From NCBI GenBank assembly GCA_045592785.1, contig JAZNVL010000035.1:1-64000 (forward strand): a stretch of 64,000 nucleotides of DNA, read 5' to 3'. Shown in pieces: positions 26,338 through 33,996 of this stretch. Position numbers and translations under genes: made by a program. The notes beneath the pieces are model-generated. The model made no database searches. It was not told the DNA's origin and was given only the letters and a program-made list of their open reading frames with translations. The stretch is from RGIG8244 sp045592785. Lineage in GTDB: Bacteria > Verrucomicrobiota > Lentisphaeria > Victivallales > UBA1829. Every line of letters begins with the position of its first letter. Positions within the stretch are counted from its first letter, which is position 1.

Positions 26338-28550
26338 AACGCGAACTCCATCTGTCCGGACTCTTCTTTTCTGACTTCGGGCAGATAGGGTTTGAACTTG
26401 GCTTGCAGTTCCGCGAGTTTATCCAGATAATATTCCGTGTTTTCGTCGCGGTTGTTTTCCTCTGCCTCCGAAAGCAGTTTGGCGTTTTCCACCACACTGA
26501 CCCGCTTTTTCGTGCCCGTAATGTAGAACGAGATCTGGTCGCCCTGTTTGTATTCCCTGCCGGAACGCAATGCCAGTTCATACGCCGCACTGCGACGGAA
26601 AGAGGGCGTGGCGGATTTCTTCCGGTATGACTCCGGGGAATCGGATAACGTTTCGCTTTTCGCCAGTTCCGCGAAAGGCAGTTTGTGATTCCGCAGGGCA
26701 TCGGTATACTCTTCATCCAACGCACGGACCGCTTCCCCGTCTTCATGCAGAATGGCGAGGATCATCCGGCGCATGTACTTGCGCTGAAAGGGTTCCAGTC
26801 CTCTGGACTTCAATGCGGCTCCCGCGATGACCAGTTCATCGTTTTCTTTGAGCAGCGCGTAGTTTTTGCTTTTGTAGGAGAACATGGCGGTATAGGATTC
26901 ATCGAACTCCACATCGATCCCGTCGGGCAGGATATCCGGCAATGTTTTTTCCAGGTCGCACAGAGGAATACTTCCGGGCTGAAAGTAAATACCATCGGTA
27001 TCCATCTCGATCACGTTGGCATCGTTCTGCTGCAGGAATTCCAGCATGGAAGAAAGGATCCGGCGCCCTTCCGCCGTGACCCGTTCCGCCATATCGAAGT
27101 CATTGAGGAATCCCTGTTCAAAGCCCAGATACCCGTAAAACGAGTTGATGAGGATCTTGAACGTGGATTGCAGCGAGGAATAATACTGTTTCTTTTCCGG
27201 TGTCTCCGCCTGACGCATGGCATCTTTCGCTGACAAACGGAACGTGCGGAGTTTTTCCAGCATCATGGGGAAGATACGCAACGTATCATTGGCGGGTGCC
27301 CACTGATTCGCCAGAATGATGGAGGGATACAGCGAACGCACGTCACAATGGCTCACGTTCCGGTACACGCCGTCCGCGAACGCCTTTGTCAGCGCACCGG
27401 AAAACGGTCTGCCCTGTCCTGCCCAGGGCATGGAGACTCCCTGCGTGACATATTCCGCCGTAAAGAGGGCATCGATCCGTGTGGCATTTCCCCGTACGAT
27501 ACAGTTCTGATAAGATAAAGGCAGCACTTGTGTCTGATAGAATGTGGCAGGGGAAAGGATCCGGCTGATGGCATCGGTCTCCCGCACGTCATCCATACAA
27601 TATTCGGTGGCGCGTGCGGGGTCTTCCTGCCAGATCCGGTTCATATCTGCGGCATCCACATACACCCGGTCCGGACTGGCGACTTTGAAATGTTTCGCGA
27701 TGGTTTTCAGGGAATAGCCATCCAGATCCCGTTTCACCACGTCGTAAAACAATGCCAGATGATAGGTGTCGGAAATATGTCTGCCGTAAATGTCATAACG
27801 GGTATAGTTCACGGTCCGTTCCGCCGCATTGAACCGGCTGGTGCGCCGTTTGATCACGGAACCGTCACGGCCCAGAGTCAGCTTGATCTTATACCGTTTC
27901 GCCCGGGTTTCCAGATAAGGCAGATCGAACCGGAAAATATTGTGTCCTTCCAGAATATCCGGGTCACGTTCCTGTACCACACGGATGAATTCCCGCAGCA
28001 TCTCTTCTTCCGTATGATCGGCGGCGGAAATCACATGTTCCCACCCGGTACTGTCACGGAGCGCGATAAGGATCACGGCATCCCCTTCCCGTTCCGCCTG
28101 GGGGAAATCGTATCCCGGAGTACAAAGTGTTTCGATATCGAATTGCAGACGGCGCACTTCTTCGAACCGCATTCCGGAGAACAAACGGATCCCGGTGCGG
28201 ATCAGTGCCTGCTGTGTCAGGTCGTTCATCGCCCGGACAGGGGAATTGATTGCGCCCGGGGTGATGGCTGCGGTGAGTTTGAGAAACTTCTTTGCTTCGT
28301 CGTATGCAACGGGATCGGGGAACTCCGCAAGGAACCGGAATGCCGCGGTACCGGAAAGTGTTTTCACCTCGCTGACTGCCGGAAAACCATGAAAGAAATT
28401 CGCCTGTGTCATCAGCATAAACGGACGGAACGGGATTGTTTGGGTGGTGACGGAATCATCTTCATTGCGGATCCAGAGGTGCGCAACGCCCGCCCCCGGT
28501 TCCAGAGCGACGACCCGTTTTTCGGCAGAATGAATAAAATCGTGAAGCAT
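26334..28550 (-). CDS. polB: Family B DNA polymerase (DNA polymerase II-like)
   Basis: A 738-residue replicative-type polymerase with proofreading. Exonuclease motifs are FDIET (Asp138 and Glu140), NIFRFDLPYL and YCMDD; polymerase motifs are A, DVRSLYPSI (403-411); B, KILINSFYGYLGF; and C, MDTDG (Asp517, Asp519). A KxY-like segment follows (KSRGLEPFQRKY). It is close in size to E. coli Pol II (783). AGGAAAGGA lies 7 bases before ATG 28550; an earlier ATG at 28577 overlaps the cls stop but lacks such a site. Downstream of cls on the minus strand, probably one operon. A role in damage tolerance is inferred from the family. Confidence 0.88.
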   Translation of the reverse strand: MLHDFIHSAEKRVVALEPGAGVAHLWIRNEDDSVTTQTIPFRPFMLMTQANFFHGFPAVSEVKTLSGTAAFRFLAEFPDPVAYDEAKKFLKLTAAITPGAINSPVRAMNDLTQQALIRTGIRLFSGMRFEEVRRLQFDIETLCTPGYDFPQAEREGDAVILIALRDSTGWEHVISAADHTEEEMLREFIRVVQERDPDILEGHNIFRFDLPYLETRAKRYKIKLTLGRDGSVIKRRTSRFNAAERTVNYTRYDIYGRHISDTYHLALFYDVVKRDLDGYSLKTIAKHFKVASPDRVYVDAADMNRIWQEDPARATEYCMDDVRETDAISRILSPATFYQTQVLPLSYQNCIVRGNATRIDALFTAEYVTQGVSMPWAGQGRPFSGALTKAFADGVYRNVSHCDVRSLYPSIILANQWAPANDTLRIFPMMLEKLRTFRLSAKDAMRQAETPEKKQYYSSLQSTFKILINSFYGYLGFEQGFLNDFDMAERVTAEGRRILSSMLEFLQQNDANVIEMDTDGIYFQPGSIPLCDLEKTLPDILPDGIDVEFDESYTAMFSYKSKNYALLKENDELVIAGAALKSRGLEPFQRKYMRRMILAILHEDGEAVRALDEEYTDALRNHKLPFAELAKSETLSDSPESYRKKSATPSFRRSAAYELALRSGREYKQGDQISFYITGTKKRVSVVENAKLLSEAEENNRDENTEYYLDKLAELQAKFKPYLPEVRKEESGQMEFAF

Positions 28551-28573
28551 CAGACAATCCTTTCCTGTTCGGT

Positions 28574-30034
28574 TCATAGTATGGGAGCAAAAAGAGCGCA
28601 GAAACTTTCTGCAAGCCGTCTCCAGAGGGAGTTGTGCCGCAAATCTTCCAGCCGGACTTCATCGGCATTGGCAAATTCCAGCCGGAGCTGTTCGTTGATC
28701 TCCGTAAGGAAACCGCCTTCCGTTATGGCAAGATCCAGTTCATAATTCAAACGGAAACTCCGGTAATCACAGTTGCTTGATCCGAAAAGACACCACCGGT
28801 CATCGGCGGAAAGCACTTTCGCATGAGTGAACACACCGCGCCGTTCAAAGATCCGCACGCCATCCTGACACAACGGCATGTAAAAACTGCGGGATGCCAT
28901 CTTCACAAACCAGTGATTGTTCTTTTTCGGCATCAGGATCCGCACATCCACACCGCGCCGTGCGGCAAGCCGCAACGCAGTCAGCAGTCCGGGATCCGGC
29001 ACAAAATACGGCGTGCAGATCCAGAGATGATCTTCCGCGGCTGCCGCTGCCGTCAGAAAACATTGTTCCGACCCCTGAAATTCGTAACCGTGTCCGGAGG
29101 GGATCACCCGGAGTACATTCCCGCCGCAATTTTCCGGCGCTGGGAAATATTCCGGGAGGAATACGTTCTGCGGTTTCTCCCGGGCGGCAATACACCAGTC
29201 GCGAAGGAATACTGTTTGCAGTTCACTGACGGCAGGCCCGGTGATCCGGCAATGCAAGTCATGGATCGCGGCTTTTTTTCTTGCGAACCGGAAGTTATCC
29301 GCGCTGATATTGAGTCCACCCATAAACGCGGTTCTGCCATCCACGATCAACAGTTTCCGGTGATTCCGCAACTGATTCAGCCAGGGCATAAAAAGTTTGG
29401 TACGGGAAAACGCCCGGATCTTCATATTGCGGCTCTTCTGTGAGTACCGCAGAAAAAAGTGTCCCATCATCGCACCGAAACTGCCGAAGCTGTCATAAAT
29501 GATCTTGACGGAAACCCCTTCCGCCGCTTTCCGCGCCAGAGCGTTGAAAAGCATACGTCCGACTTTATCATTGGAAAAGATGAAACTCTGCATGTGGATA
29601 CTGCTTTTCGCCTGATTGATCGCTTTGAGCATGGCAGGGTACGCCCCGCTCCCGTCACGAAGAAGTTCCAGTCCGTTCCCCGATAACGGCGGCAGCGTGG
29701 GAAACTGACGGTCCAGCATGATCCGTTCCGGAGTATCAGCGCGTTCTTTCACATGGAACGGAAGCAATGCACGGTTCCGTTCGCTCATAGCACCGGCATT
29801 GCATATTGTCTCTTTCAAGCGGAGGATACGGTGTCCGAAGGTATCCCTGCGATTGAGTCCGCAGGAAAGATAAAAGAGCAATCCGATCACGGGGAACGCC
29901 AGAACGCAAAGGAGCCAGAGTTTCGCCCGTTCCGTTTCGCCGCGCATGGTTAACAGAATGTGAATGACAGCGGCAAAACTCCCAATGTAAAAGAGACCGA
30001 TTGCGATGATGTAAAAAAAAGAATATTCCGTCAT
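28574..30034 (-). CDS. cls: Cardiolipin synthase, phospholipase D superfamily
   Basis: A 486-residue membrane enzyme joining two phosphatidylglycerols into cardiolipin. Two N-terminal membrane helices (about 5-30 and 37-58) are followed by two HKD motifs: HRKLLIVD (His225, Lys227, Asp232) with GGLN, and HAKVLSAD (His403, Lys405, Asp410) with FGSSN. Length equals E. coli ClsA (486). AGGAAGGA precedes the ATG. polB follows by 23 bases. The promoter is TTGCTT-16-TATATT just upstream. Confidence 0.9.
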   Translation of the reverse strand: MTEYSFFYIIAIGLFYIGSFAAVIHILLTMRGETERAKLWLLCVLAFPVIGLLFYLSCGLNRRDTFGHRILRLKETICNAGAMSERNRALLPFHVKERADTPERIMLDRQFPTLPPLSGNGLELLRDGSGAYPAMLKAINQAKSSIHMQSFIFSNDKVGRMLFNALARKAAEGVSVKIIYDSFGSFGAMMGHFFLRYSQKSRNMKIRAFSRTKLFMPWLNQLRNHRKLLIVDGRTAFMGGLNISADNFRFARKKAAIHDLHCRITGPAVSELQTVFLRDWCIAAREKPQNVFLPEYFPAPENCGGNVLRVIPSGHGYEFQGSEQCFLTAAAAAEDHLWICTPYFVPDPGLLTALRLAARRGVDVRILMPKKNNHWFVKMASRSFYMPLCQDGVRIFERRGVFTHAKVLSADDRWCLFGSSNCDYRSFRLNYELDLAITEGGFLTEINEQLRLEFANADEVRLEDLRHNSLWRRLAESFCALFAPIL

Positions 30035-30059
30035 GCCATTCCTTCCTGTTCTTCTCCGT

Positions 30060-30087
30060 AATATACCACAGTCCCCCGGAAAAGCAA
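30060..30087 (-). promoter_or_regulatory. Promoter of cls-polB
   Basis: Minus strand TTGCTT (30087-30082), 16 bases, TATATT (30065-30060). Confidence 0.65.
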
Positions 30088-30158
30088 ACAGAGAACGTTC
30101 ATTCTTCTCTCAAGACAGAAAAAAAACATGATATTTTGGAAAAAATAACTAATTTCTT

Positions 30159-30186
30159 TTGACGGATGCGTTTTTTGTGCTATATT
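30159..30186 (+). promoter_or_regulatory. Promoter of the LRR-like lipoprotein gene
   Basis: TTGACG (30159-30164), 16 bases ending in TTGTGC, TATATT (30181-30186). Confidence 0.65.
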
Positions 30187-30229
30187 AAGATGTTTTCCGC
30201 TACTTCGTAAAAATGCAGGATAATTTGGA

Positions 30230-31240
30230 ATGAATGATCTCAAACGATATTTTTTACTACCGGCTTTGACCGCGGTACTTTTTGTGTTCTGCGCCTGCAC
30301 AAAAAAAATGCCGGATGAAGTCAAACAGGCACTGCAACAGGATAACCCTGCGTGGGCAGGCGACTTTGCCACGGGGCATTATTCGCTGGAAACACCTGTA
30401 TTTGAGTTTGACGACAATCCGGAATTCAATGCCATTGCGCTTTCCGGCGGGAATCTGACCGACTTTTCTGCATTGGAGTCGTTGACATTGCGTATTTTGT
30501 CTCTGGCGGATCTGGATATCACAAGTCTTGACTTTATGAAAGAGCTGGACTGGGAAGCGGATGCGATCATAGAAATACGGGATTGTCCGAAAATCACAAA
30601 CTTCAAAGCCGTTTCCACGATCCCTCTTTCCACGGTTTACTTCCAGAATCTGCCTTTTTCCGACACCCGGGACCTTTGCGATAAACTGGTGTCGGTTTAC
30701 CTGGATCAGACCCAGGTGAAGAAGTTGGATTTCCAGAATCCGGTCGCCATCGAAGAACTATTTCTTGTAACGCCGGAAACGATCCGGGAACCGGACATCA
30801 GTCAGATCAGTCAAATGACGCGTCTCGTTTCGCTCACGCTGAAAAATGTGGATTCCATTTCGCAAGTGGATTTCTCCCGGCTCGGATTCCTGGAAAATCT
30901 CACACTTTCAAGTTCAAAGATCACGCAATTCCCCGAACTCGCACCTGCGGTACTCCGTGCCGTGTGGCTGGAGGAATGTCCCAATATCACCGATCTCACC
31001 TGTTTGAGCGGAAAAGTGATCGAACGTCTTTGCATCATGCGCAGTGGGAATCCCGGAAAATTACTGGCGAATCTGACCAATGCAAAAATCGATCTTCTGG
31101 TCATCAACGGGACACATGTCAGCGATCTCTCGTTCCTGAAACGGATCAAAGGATTGAACTGTGTCCGGTTCCAGAATTGTACCGGACTGCCTGAAAAACT
31201 CCAGGACGATTACATCGAGATCATTGTCGAAGAGATTTGA
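30230..31240 (+). CDS. Lipoprotein with degenerate leucine-rich-like repeats
   Basis: A 336-residue secreted protein with signal peptide MNDLKRYFLLPALTAV and lipobox FCAC (Cys22 or near). The mature region repeats a pattern of about 20-25 residues such as LVSLTLKNVDSI, LENLTLSSSKI, LRAVWLEECPNI and LNCVRFQNCTGL, like irregular leucine-rich repeats of bacterial surface proteins that bind other molecules. There is no enzymatic motif. Single gene with its own promoter; its end is 1 base from the convergent desulfurase stop. I saw no ribosome binding site better than GGA near 30223. Confidence 0.7.
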   Translation: MNDLKRYFLLPALTAVLFVFCACTKKMPDEVKQALQQDNPAWAGDFATGHYSLETPVFEFDDNPEFNAIALSGGNLTDFSALESLTLRILSLADLDITSLDFMKELDWEADAIIEIRDCPKITNFKAVSTIPLSTVYFQNLPFSDTRDLCDKLVSVYLDQTQVKKLDFQNPVAIEELFLVTPETIREPDISQISQMTRLVSLTLKNVDSISQVDFSRLGFLENLTLSSSKITQFPELAPAVLRAVWLEECPNITDLTCLSGKVIERLCIMRSGNPGKLLANLTNAKIDLLVINGTHVSDLSFLKRIKGLNCVRFQNCTGLPEKLQDDYIEIIVEEI

Positions 31241-31241
31241 T

Positions 31242-32390
31242 TCAGTAGGAATCCAACGCTTCCCGGAGCATGACCGCCAAAATCACAAGTGTTTCCTCCG
31301 GGACTTCTTCAAAAAAGGATAACCGCAGCGCACCGTATGCCGTCTCACGGTCGTATCCCATACCGCGCAATACCCGGCTCGGTTCCGGTGTCTCCGCGTC
31401 GCATGCACTCCCCGAGGCAATGGAAACGCCCCGCATCGCCAGCGAACGGACAATGATCGCGCCCCGGATCCCGTGTTTCAGCAGAAGATGAGTGATGTAA
31501 GGGCTGACATTCTCCCGGGGAACTGTACGGAGAAAACGGTCCGGCAGTTCCTGTTCCAGCAACGAAAGAAACCGTTCCTGCATTTCTCTCATCCGTGCGT
31601 AACGTTCCGGTAAACTCCCGATCCGTTCTTCCAGAACATCCGCAAGCAGTATGAGGCAGGGGACCGGAAGACGGGAGATCCCGTGTAATTCCATCCGCAG
31701 TTTCTGTGCCGTTTTATGCCAGTCATCCCGGTATAACAACGCCGCACCCGCCGGAAGTCCCAGTTTCTGGCCCGAAACCGTGAAGAAATCCGGGCGCGCC
31801 CCATTCCAGTCAAAGACGACTTTGCCCACACCCTGGATCCCGTCACAGAACAGCATGGCACGGGAATGGTGTTCCAACAGGATCCGCCGGAATATACTGC
31901 AATCATTCACAGCTCCCGTTTCCGATGTCACAAACGGGATCGAAACCAACACCGTTTCCGAAGTAAGAAGTCCGGCAAACGCCTCCGGATCCACTGTGCC
32001 GTCCTTCCGCAACGGAATGACTTTCGTCCGGAACCGGTCCGGCAGATGTTCCGCCGCCGCCCGGACCGCACTGTGATCCGATTCCGAATACAGAACCGTT
32101 CCCCCGGAATACACCGACGAGATCATCCGGAACAGTCCGGCGATGACTTCCGTCCCGCTGTGACCGGGCAGCACCCGCATGGATTCCGCCGATCCGGTGA
32201 GAACGGAAGCGATCCGGCGCATGGCATCTTTTTCCGCATCTGCGGCAAGGAGACTTGCTGCGCCCATGGCTTCCTGATTGGCGTAATACGCACCGAAAAG
32301 CACATTGAGACGCCGGAATGTTTCCGGTGTCACAGGGACTGCGGCGGCATGATCGAAATAAAATTGGTTCTGTTCCATAATTGTACTCAT
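31242..32390 (-). CDS. Cysteine desulfurase-like aminotransferase class V protein
   Basis: A 382-residue pyridoxal-phosphate enzyme of the NifS/IscS fold. It starts with FYFDHAAAVPV (as in YLDNAATTP of IscS), has the HSG turn in PGHSGTEV, Asp-Gly in CDGIQGVGK for the cofactor Asp, the Schiff-base Lys in VSGQKLGLP, and the active-site Cys in ASGSACDAETPEPSRVL. It would take sulfur from cysteine; substrate is not proved, and no iscU, iscR or thiI-like partner is nearby. The promoter at 32403 leaves only about 6 bases before ATG 32390, and an in-frame ATG at 32378 lacks a ribosome binding site as well. Confidence 0.8.
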   Translation of the reverse strand: MSTIMEQNQFYFDHAAAVPVTPETFRRLNVLFGAYYANQEAMGAASLLAADAEKDAMRRIASVLTGSAESMRVLPGHSGTEVIAGLFRMISSVYSGGTVLYSESDHSAVRAAAEHLPDRFRTKVIPLRKDGTVDPEAFAGLLTSETVLVSIPFVTSETGAVNDCSIFRRILLEHHSRAMLFCDGIQGVGKVVFDWNGARPDFFTVSGQKLGLPAGAALLYRDDWHKTAQKLRMELHGISRLPVPCLILLADVLEERIGSLPERYARMREMQERFLSLLEQELPDRFLRTVPRENVSPYITHLLLKHGIRGAIIVRSLAMRGVSIASGSACDAETPEPSRVLRGMGYDRETAYGALRLSFFEEVPEETLVILAVMLREALDSY

Positions 32391-32402
32391 ATTTGTGAGG
32401 AT

Positions 32403-32430
32403 AAAATATCACAGTTCCGGGAAATTGCAA
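32403..32430 (-). promoter_or_regulatory. Promoter of the desulfurase-like gene
   Basis: Minus strand TTGCAA (32430-32425), 16 bases, TATTTT (32408-32403). Confidence 0.55.
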
Positions 32431-32470
32431 ACAGGACACGTTTTTTTCTGCAAAAATTTATACTCATAAC

Positions 32471-32498
32471 TTGCATTTTATGCAATCACGGGTATTGT
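32471..32498 (+). promoter_or_regulatory. Promoter of nudC
   Basis: TTGCAT (32471-32476), 16 bases, TATTGT (32493-32498). A back-to-back arrangement with the desulfurase promoter. Confidence 0.55.
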
Positions 32499-32532
32499 AT
32501 CCCATCCACAGATTCAAGGAAAGGAAACACTC

Positions 32533-33348
32533 ATGTTTATACCGGAACAGATCTTTGCACAGATAGAACAGATCCCCGCAGAGGATAACGGATACTGCCT
32601 GCTGTTTTCCGGAAAAGATATCCTTCTCGATCCCGCCGGAGATCTCCCCCGGATCTCAACCGTAAAACCGTTGCTCGAACTTGCCGACCGCCCCACTCTC
32701 TTTGCCGGGACCTGGAACGGAAGTGCGTGCATCAGTGCAGAGATCCCCGTTCTGCCGGATGATCTGCCCGCCGGAGTCCAACGTCTCCCCGCCCGCAGTC
32801 TTCTTCTTTCGGAGGATACCGGGATATGGGATCTTTTGAGCCGGGCAAAAAAATTGATCCTGTGGCGCAGACAACATACCTATTGCGGGAAATGCCGCGC
32901 TCCCCTCGCCCCGTCCACACGGGATATGAGCGTATTCTGTCCGGAATGTGCAGTCCGGTATTTCCCGCAGATCGCCCCTGCGATCATTGTGGCGGTCCGG
33001 AAGGGAAACGCTCTGCTGCTGGCACATAACCGGAACTTTGAGCAGGATGTATACAGTCTGATCGCCGGATTCGTGGAGGCAGGTGAAACGGTGGAACATG
33101 CAGTCGCCCGGGAAGTCGCCGAAGAAACCGGTGTGCAGATCCGCAATATACGCTATCTTTCCAGTCAGGCATGGCCCTTCCCCAACAGTCTCATGCTGGC
33201 ATTCGAAGCCGAATATGAGTCCGGCACACCAACACCGGACGGCGTGGAGATCGAAAAACTCGGCTGGTTCGATGCCGGACACCTCCCCACCCTGCCCCGG
33301 CACGGCAGTATCGCCAGAAAAGTCATCGACCGCATTTTCTCCAAATAA
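32533..33348 (+). CDS. nudC: NAD(H) pyrophosphatase / NAD-cap hydrolase
   Basis: A 271-residue Nudix hydrolase that splits NADH to NMNH and AMP and can remove NAD caps from RNA. It has a four-Cys zinc ribbon (YCGKC and FCPEC, about 116-139), the Nudix box GFVEAGETVEHAVAREVAEE with TGV, and the NudC-specific SQAWPFPNSLM (consensus SQPWPFP). AAGGAAAGG precedes the start. Length equals the E. coli enzyme (257) within range. It is monocistronic, with a hairpin after its stop. Confidence 0.93.
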   Translation: MFIPEQIFAQIEQIPAEDNGYCLLFSGKDILLDPAGDLPRISTVKPLLELADRPTLFAGTWNGSACISAEIPVLPDDLPAGVQRLPARSLLLSEDTGIWDLLSRAKKLILWRRQHTYCGKCRAPLAPSTRDMSVFCPECAVRYFPQIAPAIIVAVRKGNALLLAHNRNFEQDVYSLIAGFVEAGETVEHAVAREVAEETGVQIRNIRYLSSQAWPFPNSLMLAFEAEYESGTPTPDGVEIEKLGWFDAGHLPTLPRHGSIARKVIDRIFSK

Positions 33349-33350
33349 AA

Positions 33351-33377
33351 AAAGACCCCGCTGTTACACGGGGGCTT
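33351..33377 (-). terminator. Terminator of the His/Pro-rich protein gene
   Basis: AAGACCCCG (33352-33360) pairs with CGGGGGCTT (33369-33377) with one mismatch; on the minus strand a T run follows. It may also slow nudC transcripts, though the plus side has few T bases. Confidence 0.6.
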
Positions 33378-33387
33378 CCGGCTGTCC

Positions 33388-33732
33388 TCAACGTCTGCCG
33401 CGATGATGATTACGCGGAGGCGGCGCATGATGTCTGCGCGGCGGCGGGGGCGGCGCATACCGTCCCGGCGGCGGTGCCACCACGATCGGACGGGGCGGCG
33501 GAGGCGGCACCACAACAACCGGCGGCGGGGGCGGGGGCGGGGGCGGTGTAACATAAACCGGACCGCCGGTCAAAACGTTCAGGGAGGCTCCCACAAGATT
33601 CACGATATCCGTTGCAAGACGTACTCCATCATTGCCGTGATGATGATGTCCATGTCCCGGACCGTGGGCGAATACTGCTGTTCCGGCGAATACCAGCAGA
33701 CAGGCTGTCAAGGCTTTTGTTGTGTTTTTCAT
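33388..33732 (-). CDS. Secreted His-rich and Pro-rich small protein
   Basis: A 114-residue exported protein. Signal peptide 1-22 ends AVFAHGP; a His-rich stretch HGPGHGHHHHGND (about 23-35) could bind metal; then a core LATDIVNLVGASLNVL (about 39-55), and a C-terminal half of Pro runs and VVV ending in RRHHAPPPRNHHRGRR. The core recurs almost exactly in the gene at 63447-64000, so they are paralogues. I know no named family. AAGGAG precedes the start, and TTGTCA-17-AATAAT (33791-33763) is a possible promoter. The C+G-rich Pro-coding DNA makes a long antisense frame, which is not a gene. Confidence 0.72.
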   Translation of the reverse strand: MKNTTKALTACLLVFAGTAVFAHGPGHGHHHHGNDGVRLATDIVNLVGASLNVLTGGPVYVTPPPPPPPPPVVVVPPPPPRPIVVAPPPGRYAPPPPPRRHHAPPPRNHHRGRR

Positions 33733-33762
33733 GATCGTACTCCTTATAGTTTGGGCTTTGTA

Positions 33763-33791
33763 ATTATTCGGTTTTCGAACGATTCTGACAA
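33763..33791 (-). promoter_or_regulatory. Possible promoter of the His/Pro-rich gene
   Basis: Minus strand TTGTCA (33791-33786), 17 bases, AATAAT (33768-33763). Confidence 0.35.
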
Positions 33792-33865
33792 TATAACGCA
33801 GGAGTAATGCGCTTTATTGTGGTATTTTGAAAAAAGTTTGAAAAAAGTTGGAGCAAGAGCTGAAA

Positions 33866-33996
33866 GTACGGATGAATACGGATGGGTACAGAATGGTACG
33901 GAGGGAAGCAAGAAAAAAAGCACGGAGAACAGCAAAAAGCTGACATTCTCCGTACTTCTCCGTACTTATCCGTACTTCTCCGTACTCTCCGTACAC
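33866..33996. repeat. 10-bp tandem repeats in two opposite arms
   Basis: Left arm 33866-33905 is four 10-mers (GTACGGATGA, ATACGGATGG, GTACAGAATG, GTACGGAGGG). Right arm 33951-33996 repeats CGTACTTCTC, CGTACTTATC, CGTACTTCTC and then 9-mers CGTACTCTC and CGTACACTT, the complement of GTACGGAGAA. A terminator lies between. The right arm touches the stop codon of the serine hydrolase gene. Confidence 0.75.
33913..33953 (-). terminator. Terminator of the esterase-lacZ operon
   Basis: ACGGAGAA (33922-33929) pairs with TTCTCCGT (33946-33953); CAGC/GCTG extends the stem inside. On the minus strand a T run follows (A run at 33913-33919). It is built from units of the surrounding 10-bp repeats. Confidence 0.7.

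Noticed and set aside
33403..33807. Arg-rich frame opposite the His/Pro-rich gene
   Set aside because: Produced by reading Pro codon runs backward; the true frame has a signal peptide and ribosome binding site on the minus strand.
33866..33996. CRISPR array
   Set aside because: Units are only 10 bases with no unique spacers, and the arms are in opposite orientation.
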